Part shown: positions 57,543 through 64,000 of the stretch, in pieces | How positions within the stretch are numbered: the stretch's first letter is position 1 | Layout: each line of letters begins with the position of its first letter | Origin: Henckelia pumila | Lineage: Eukaryota > Streptophyta > Magnoliopsida > Lamiales > Gesneriaceae | Reading direction: 5' to 3' | NCBI RefSeq assembly: GCF_033568475.1 | Contig: NC_133123.1 | Coordinates: 160,843,753-160,907,752 of the forward strand | Length of the DNA: 64,000 nt | Program-made: the position numbers and the translations under genes | The notes under the pieces: generated by a model | Told to the model about the DNA's origin: nothing | What the model saw: only the letters and a program-made list of their open reading frames with translations | The model's database searches: none

Positions 57543-59599
57543 TGTAACGCCATGTTTTATCTTAAATGAGTTTATTTGAGTTAATCAGAGATTACAGAGT
57601 TCTCGAGCCGGTTTGATTTTGATCAGGGTCCTTTTTGCAAATTTTGGAAATTTTAGGGACTAAAACGCAAATATTGATTTTTATATATTATCTACACATG
57701 GATTTTAATTGGAGAAGCCTTCATCTTCCTCTCCAACCGTGAGCCTCCATTAGAGCTGCCCCTTTTGAAGTTTTGAGCTTTCAGATTTCCTTCCGAGCTC
57801 GATCCGGCCGTTGGAATTTATTTCTGAAGGCAGATTATTGATCACTGCAGTGAGAGCTCCGTTATACCGTAAGTATTTCTCCGATCGGATATGTTTTGTT
57901 TTTCAGAGGTTGTTAGAATCGATTTAGATTCTAGTATGTTGTTCTTGGCGGAGTTCTGATCGTTTATTATCTGTCGGTTTTGAAATAGAGCGACGTTCGT
58001 AATTGTTATGATTTTTGGAAGCCATTTTCAAAAGTTTGAGTTTTGAGATTTGTTGGGTTTGTCTTGTTGTTGTTGTATTAGCATTAAATTGAGTTGATAT
58101 CGGTATTGAACTGTTGTCTGCGTTGCCGGTTTGTTCAGTTATAGCCGTTATGCCGTCGGTTTGAGTTTTGGAGTTTCGAACCGTTTTAAGTTATGAACTT
58201 GGCTTGTAAGTTGATCGTGTCTTTTGATCAATCATATATTGTATTCGTACAGATTCGTTGGAGTTGTCGAGCCCTGTGTTAGCAGCATTTGATCGTCGAG
58301 AGTTGGACGAAGAACGGTAAAGAGATTTCCATGAATCGTTGATTGTTGTTTAGGTTGTATAGTCGTTGATACAATCTTTTGTTGTAGCTTTCCAGAAGTT
58401 GGAACTACTGCCTTGAGAGGTAAAAGCAGTCATCGTAGCGGGATAGCATACTCGGGACTGTTGGTTCTCGAGTTTCCCTTTTTAAATCACATATTGCATC
58501 GATACTTGTTCTAGCATGAGAAACTTGTATTTTGTTGATTGATTGAGTTTTGTTATGTGGCTTATGTTTATGTTTCTGTTATGCATTCATCTTGAGCCAA
58601 TCTTATTTTCAGCGGGCAGAACCGCCCTTTTTGTTTAAGACGTTTGGGAACTATGATTGAGTGGCCTGGGACGTAGTCGTTTCGCCTAGTGCTAGCATAC
58701 TCATTATGGTTGCTCAAAGTCTAGAGGAGTGGGATACGTGGCACCACCTCGATTGGGAGAGTCGGTGAGTTGTTACGTGATCTCATCCTCGTGATCCCAA
58801 AAGCACTGTAGCAATCCCTTGTTTATCAGAATCGATATCCTGGTTTTTAAAGACATGCATATCATTAACCTTGACTTGAATACGTTGTCTTGATAGCATG
58901 TTGTTTATTTATTATTTGATATGTTGCTTTTACTGGGATTATCATTCTCACCGGTTATCCGGCTGTTGCTTTGTTTTGTATGTGTACTTGGCAACAGGTG
59001 GGGCAGGACCAAGTCAGAAGAGGCATGGTTAGCTTCTAGGGAAAGGTGTAGAAGTGAGACTCGGTTTAGAAGTCGTGTCGGCATGTCTACCTAGTTTATG
59101 TTAAAACATGTTTAGATCTCGAACTTCGTTGTTTATGTTGTATCGATTATGCGAGCTCCTCGATTTCATGTTATTTCCATATGCATAGTTGATAGACTCT
59201 AGAACTTCATGTATTAATTGGAGATGGTATGTTTTGATGCATGATGGTATATTGAATGTGTGAGATTGAGTTCAGCTAGCTTCTGCTGTTCTTTTTGCCA
59301 TGTTTCTGTCCTCGCTCAATCTGCAATATTTTGCAGATCGAGCGAGAGAATATGTTCAGTCCTCTATTTTAGGATTTTTGTGTTTCGCTCGATCCGCAAG
59401 ATCTTGCGGATCGAGCGAGGGCTATTTTGCCTCGGACAGAGGCTTGAGATTTTTGGCTCGCTCGATCTGCAAGATCTTGCAGATCGAGCAAAGCACTGTT
59501 CATTTCAAAAAAAAAAAACTTATTGCTTTTAATCTTGGTTCTTGATTTACTAATTGTTTTTTAATACCAAGATTAGTTGTTTAGAACCGAGGTCTCACA
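57543..59599 (+). repeat. 5' LTR of the chromovirus (2057 bp)
   Basis: TGTAACGCC...GGTCTCACA, directly followed by the TTAAG spacer and primer site. Palindromes cluster near its 3' end (59311-59489). Confidence 0.9.
59311..59489. repeat. Three long palindromes near the 3' end of the chromovirus LTR
   Basis: 59311-59346 is a 16-bp stem with one mismatch and a 4-nt loop. 59385-59418 is a perfect 34-nt palindrome centred on AAGATCTT. 59460-59489 is a perfect 30-nt palindrome with the same centre. All share the word CTCGATC.GCAAGATCTTGC. Confidence 0.92.
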
Positions 59600-59604
59600 T
59601 TAAG

Positions 59605-59617
59605 TGGTATCAGAGAG
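59605..59617 (+). other. Chromovirus primer-binding site (initiator tRNA-Met)
   Basis: TGGTATCAGAGAG five bases after the LTR end; matches the tRNA-Met primer site for the first 11 bases. Confidence 0.85.
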
Positions 59618-59899
59618 TTAAGATTCTTGGTCGAACTAGAGTGAGCGGGTAGATCGAGTCTGCGTGTATTGGCTCCTCGCATGTGTTTGAATTATTTTAA
59701 CTGTGTACTTAATTTCATGCGAGCATGATTTATTATTGAGAATTATTGAATTACATGGTTATGTGATTTAATTTATAAAGAATGATCTACTTGAGATATA
59801 ACGGTTTCTGTTATCAACTAGTATCCGGTATTCCAAGCGGTTGTAAGGGCACTGATTGTAGCGATTGAGATATCTCGTGTCCTAACCTTTGATTATCAG

Positions 59900-61861
59900 A
59901 TGGGTCCTCGTCGAGTGATAAACAAAAACGCACCGCCAGTTATCCCTGCAACTGAGCAAGCTATCACTGAAGTTGATCAGTTGGATGCTTCAGCAACGCC
60001 TATGGAAACCTTGCTGAAGAGGTTTCAGTCTTTCAATCCGCCGTTGTTGATGGGTTCAAAAAATCCAGTTAACTGCGAGAGTTGGTTGGATGATATTGAT
60101 CAGCTATTCGATTCCATTGATTACAAAGATGACTGCAGAATCAGGTTAGTCATTCATCAGCTACGTGGGGTTGCTAAGAGCTGGTGGATCATGACAAAGA
60201 AAGCAATAGAGAATAGAGGTACGGAAGTCACTTGGACTCTTTTTAAATCTGAATTCTATAAGCGATTTTTCCCTATCTCATACCGTAAGGACAAGGGAGC
60301 AGAATTTGCCAATTTGAGACAAGGGAATCTGAACATCGAAGAGTATGTTGCCAAGTTTGATAGTCTGTTGCGTTTTGCACCACTAATTGCCGGAAATGAA
60401 GAAGCTAAGGCAGATCACTTCATAAATGGCTTGAATCCTGACATCTTCACTTTGGTGAACACTGCTAGGCCAGACAACTTTGCGGACGCCAAGAATCACG
60501 CAAAGGGAGCAGAAGCAGGCTTGTGGAGGCAAAGAGGTAATCAGGTAGCACCTCAGCAGCAGAGGCAGTATCAGAACCAACCATCTCAGTATCAGAATCA
60601 GCCACCGCAGCATCAAAACCAGCAGCAAAGGTATGAAGGTGGAAACAGTGGGGGAAACAGAAAGGATCAGTACAAGGCAAGAGGTCAACAGTTCAAAGAC
60701 AGGGGAACAGTTCGTCCAGTTCCAGTGGTTCGAAGCAATTCGGTTCAGGACCGAGTTCTGGGTCATCATCCTTGTACTGCAGCAAGGGTGGAGGAAGACA
60801 CTCATCGGATCAGTGTGTGGGAGTCTTTGGCAATTATAACACATGTCAGCAACCGGGACACCTCTCTAAGGTGTGCCCTCAATGTAACAGAGATAGAGCT
60901 CAGAGTGGGAGTTTGTCTAGACCTGCAGCTCAGCCTGAGAGGCAGTCTTCTGCAGTGCACTCTTTCTAGCCTCAGCAGCAGAACAGACAGGTGCGGCTTG
61001 AGCCTGATCCTCTGTCAGAGCAAAGACTCGTGCTTGCTGTCTCGGAGGCTGATTTGCAGCAAAATCAAAGTGGTAATGAATTGGCCTAGACCGACATCAG
61101 TACCTGAGATCCAAAGCTTCATGGGTTTAGCTGGTTACTACCGTCGTTTCATCGAGGGTTTCTTGTCTATTGCCAAGCCTATTACCCAGCTGACTCAGAA
61201 GAATTCGCCTTTTGTTTGGACTCCAGATTGTGAGGCTAGCTTTGTTGATCTGAAGAGGAGACTGACCAGTGCTCCAATTATTTCTATTCCGAAGGGTACT
61301 GGAGGTTTCACAGTCTATTGTGATGCTTCTAACCAAGGCTTGGGTTGTGTTCTCATGCAGCATAAGCATGTGATAGCGTATGAATCGAGGCAGCTGAAAC
61401 CGCACGAGACTCGTTATCCAGTCCACGATCTTGAACTAGCTGCGATCGTCTTTGCACTGAAGATCTGGCGTCACTATCTTTATGGTGAGTCTTTCGAGAT
61501 CTTTTCTGACCATAAGAGCCACAAGTACTTATTTTCGCAACTAGAGCTGAATATAAGGCAGAGAAGATGGTTAGATCTGTTGAAGGATTTTGACTGCGAA
61601 ATCAAGTATTATCCCGAAAAGTCGAATGCAGTTGCAGATGCCTTGAGCCGAAAGCTTTGTTTTTTATCTCTTTCTACTATTGGTGTTTCTCAGTTGATCG
61701 ATGATTGTTGCACTTCTGGTTTAGAGTTTGAAACAGATAGGGAGACTATCAGAGTGTTTGCTATTCAAGCCGAACCGGAGTTGTTTGTTGCAATCAGAGA
61801 AGCACAGAAGTCTGAGCCGAGCATTCAGGTTTCAGTAGAGAAAGTCAGATCTGGGCATTAG
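59900..61861 (+). pseudogene. Chromovirus gag joined by deletion to RNase H
   Basis: 653 codons in one open frame. Gag occupies about residues 1-280: [44 protein letters not shown], then a Gln-rich stretch. Around 60750 a frameshift leaves the true frame. The zinc knuckle ([11 protein letters not shown]) is read in another frame at 60772-60969, where it ends at a stop. Near 61020-61070 a deletion removes protease and most of RT. The frame re-enters pol at [19 protein letters not shown], then gives the full RNase H ([41 protein letters not shown]). The open frame is an accident of compensating shifts, not a functional fusion. Confidence 0.85.
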
Positions 61862-62149
61862 TCAGAGCGGAAAAGCGACGTAGCAAGGTTTGTATCTCGG
61901 TGTTTGAATTGTCAGCAGGTGAAAGCAGAGCGGAAGCGACCAGGAGGTCTTTTGCACAGTCTATCTGTTCCTGAATGGAAATGGGATCACATTTCTATAG
62001 ATTTTGTCACAAAGCTACCACGATCCGTTCGAGGATGCGATGCTATTTGGGTAGTGATCGACCGATTGACGAAGTCTGCTTGTTTTATTCCGTACAGTAT
62101 GACGTATCGTCATGATCAGATGGCTGAGTTGTATGTTAGCAATAAGTGA
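61862..62149 (+). pseudogene. Chromovirus integrase N-terminal part
   Basis: After TAG at 61859-61861 the sequence jumps to RCLNCQQVKAERKRPGGLLH. The His-His half of the zinc finger has been deleted. WKWDHISIDFVTKLPRS carries the first catalytic Asp. The frame ends at TGA (62147-62149) and the next ORF overlaps it by four bases. Confidence 0.85.
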
Positions 62150-62886
62150 GATTTCATGGTGTGCCGAAGTCGATCGTTTCAGACAGAGATCCTAGATTCA
62201 CTTCGCACTTCTGGCATAGTCTTCAGGAGGCACTTGGTACTCGATTGCATCTGAGTACAACTTATCATCCCCAGACCGATGGACAGTCAGAGCGGACTAT
62301 CCAGACGTTAGAGGATATGCTGCGAGCGGTGGTGCTAGACTTTGGCACTAGTTGGCAGGATTCCTTGCTTCTTGTCGAGTTTTCTTACAACAACAGCTTC
62401 CAAGCGAGTATCGGTATGGCGCCTTTTGAGGCTTTGTACGGCAAGAAGTTCCGATCTCCGCTGTTTTGGGATGATTTGTCCGAGTCACCAGATTTGGGGC
62501 CGGAAATGCTTCGAGATATGGCAGAACAGGTTAAGATCATTCAGACCAGAATGAAGTCAGCTCAAGATAGACAGGCAAAGTATGCGAACGTCAGACGTAG
62601 ACCTCTGAGTTTTGATCAGGGAGACCGTGTATTCCTTAAGATTTCTCCGTTCAGAGGCACTGTCAGATTCGGTAAGAGAGGGAAATTATCTCCGAGATTC
62701 ATCGGGCCGTATGAGGTTCTCGAGAAGATAGGCGATCTTGCCTATAGGCTTGCACTTCCTCCATCTTTATCTGGTATTCATGACGTTTTTCACGTCTCTA
62801 TGCTGCGAAAGTATCATCCAGATCCTTCACATATCCTTCAGCCCGACGAAGCCGAGTTAGACGAGACTCTGAGCTACTTTGAGTGA
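62146..62886 (+). pseudogene. Chromovirus integrase core and C-terminal domain
   Basis: 246 codons from [20 protein letters not shown] (second Asp) through [20 protein letters not shown] (catalytic Glu) to the GPY/F region ([22 protein letters not shown]) and [18 protein letters not shown]. It ends in TGA where relatives read Arg before PIQIL. Confidence 0.9.
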
Positions 62887-63036
62887 CCGATTCAGATCCT
62901 TGATCGGAAGGAGAAGCAACTCAGAACCAAGTTGATTCCGTTGGTGAAAGTGCAGTGGAGCCGTCACGGAGTCGAGGAAGCGACTTGGGATACAGAATCT
63001 GACATAAGACAGCGATTTTCGGAGTTATTTGGATGA
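62887..63036 (+). pseudogene. Chromodomain of the chromovirus integrase
   Basis: Continues in the integrase frame after the TGA: PIQILDRKEKQLRTK, VQWSRHGVEEATWDTE, then ends FSELFG and stop. This is the plant chromovirus chromodomain, thought to steer integration to heterochromatin. The aromatic cage looks reduced, as is usual in Tekay elements. Confidence 0.85.
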
Positions 63037-63121
63037 CGTAAGTTCTTTTTACTGTCTTTAGTTCTTTATTCTATCTTATGAGTTGTGGTTCTCGTTGATT
63101 TCGATGATGAAATCTCTTCTT

Positions 63122-63134
63122 AGTGGGGGAGAAT
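63122..63134 (+). other. Polypurine tract of the chromovirus
   Basis: AGTGGGGGAGAAT immediately precedes the 3' LTR start TGTAACGCC. Confidence 0.85.
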
Positions 63135-64000
63135 TGTAACGCCCTGTTTTATCTTAAATGAGTTTATTTGAGTTAATTAGAGATTACAGAGTTCTCGAGC
63201 CGGTTTGATTTTGTTCAGGGTTCTTTTTGCAAATTTTGGAAATTTCAGGGACTAAAATGCAAATATTGATTTTTATATATTATCTACACATGGATTTTAA
63301 TTGGAGAAGCCTTCATCTTCCTCTCCAACCGTGAGCCTCCATTAGAGCCGCCCCTTTTGGAGTTTTGAGCTTTCAGATTTCCTTCCGAGCTCGATCCAGC
63401 CGTTGGAATTTATTTCTGAAGGCAGATTAGTGATCACTGCAGTGAGAGCTCCGTTATACCGTAAGTATTTCTCCGATCGGATATGTTTTGTTTTTCGAAG
63501 GTTGTTAGAATCGATTTAGATTCTAGTATGTTGTTCTTGGCGGAGTTCTGATCGTTTATTATCTGTCGGTTTTGAAATAGAGAGACGTTCGGAATTGTTA
63601 TGATTTTTGGAAGCCATTTTCGAAAGTTTGAGTTTTGAGATTTGTTGGGTTTGTCTTGTTGTTGTTGTATTAGCATTGAATTGAGTTGATATCGGTATTG
63701 AACTGCTGTCTTCGTTGCCGGTTTGTTCAGTTATAGCCGTTATGCCGTCGGTTTGAGTTTTGGAGTTTCGAACCGTTTTAAGTTATGAACTTGGCTTGTA
63801 AGTTGATCGTGTCTTTTGATCAATCATCTCTTGTATTCGTACAGATTTGTTGGAGTTGTCGAGCCCTGTGTTAGCAGCATTTGATCGTCGAGAGTTGGAC
63901 GAAGAACGGTAAAGAGATTTCCATGAATCGTTGATTGTTGTTTAGGTTGTATAGTCGTTGATACAATCTTTTGTTGTAGCTTTCCAGAAGTTGGAACTAC
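63135..64000 (+). repeat. 3' LTR of the chromovirus, truncated by the window
   Basis: Colinear with 57543 onward; differences are scattered single bases (for example GCCATG versus GCCCTG near the start). Confidence 0.9.

Larger units (their letters stand above)
57543..64000 (+). mobile_element. Tekay-type chromovirus (Ty3/gypsy), internally deleted, runs off the window
   Basis: 5' LTR 57543-59599, primer site 59605-59617, gag 59900 onward, RNase H, integrase, chromodomain to 63036, polypurine tract 63122-63134 and 3' LTR from 63135. The LTR start TGTAACGCC and the chromodomain after the integrase place it in the Tekay/Del chromoviruses. Protease, most of RT and the integrase zinc finger are missing. 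The visible 866 bp of the 3' LTR match the 5' LTR with only scattered changes, so the insertion is young although the coding region is badly reduced. Confidence 0.93.

Overview
This is plant nuclear DNA, most likely from a eudicot. The genes have many small introns with GT..AG borders, the DNA is AT-rich, and the retroelements are typical plant lineages (Tat and Tekay Ty3/gypsy, Ty1/copia, Cassandra TRIM). I cannot name the species from the sequence.

Region 1 (1-18.7 kb) is genic. It holds: the last two exons of a CASP-like (CASPL4-type) membrane protein gene (+); a complete ten-exon gene for the TFIIH subunit TFB4/p34 (-); a complete twelve-exon PEX14 gene (+), head-to-head with TFB4 across about 1.8 kb; and an intronless DUF1645-type gene (-). 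The exon chains of TFB4 and PEX14 were read splice site by splice site and their phases close, giving 284 and 531 codons.

Region 2 (18.8-47.3 kb) is a nest of transposons built around one old Tat-lineage (Retand/Ogre-like) Ty3/gypsy element lying on the minus strand. Its 3' LTR is on the left (19763-20826), its damaged pol is on the right (43586-47331), and its 5' LTR is missing. Between pol and the 3' LTR it carries minisatellites and a spliced antisense ORF (aORF) read from the plus strand. Four later insertions sit inside it, each with a 5-bp target duplication: a Cassandra solo LTR containing a 5S-rRNA-like promoter domain, an 8.0-kb copia element inside an aORF exon, a solo LTR of the same copia family in the opposite orientation, and a 9.3-kb Tekay-like element with no coding capacity. 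If the copia insertion is left out of account, the aORF frame is open from ATG to stop.

Region 3 (47.3-52 kb) has an orphan tRNA-Met primer-binding-like site followed by two small unrecognised ORFs, AT-rich DNA, and a degraded LTR that contains two MITEs. Region 4 (52-64 kb) is a second copia element (-), whose 5' LTR is interrupted by a chromodomain-bearing Tekay-type gypsy element (+) that runs off the window. All the transposon polyproteins are broken by stops, frameshifts or deletions. The most notable items are the intact-frame aORF, palindrome clusters near the 3' ends of two different Tekay-type LTRs, the 5S-bearing Cassandra LTR, an inverted pair of copia LTRs, and the LTR-less primer-binding site.
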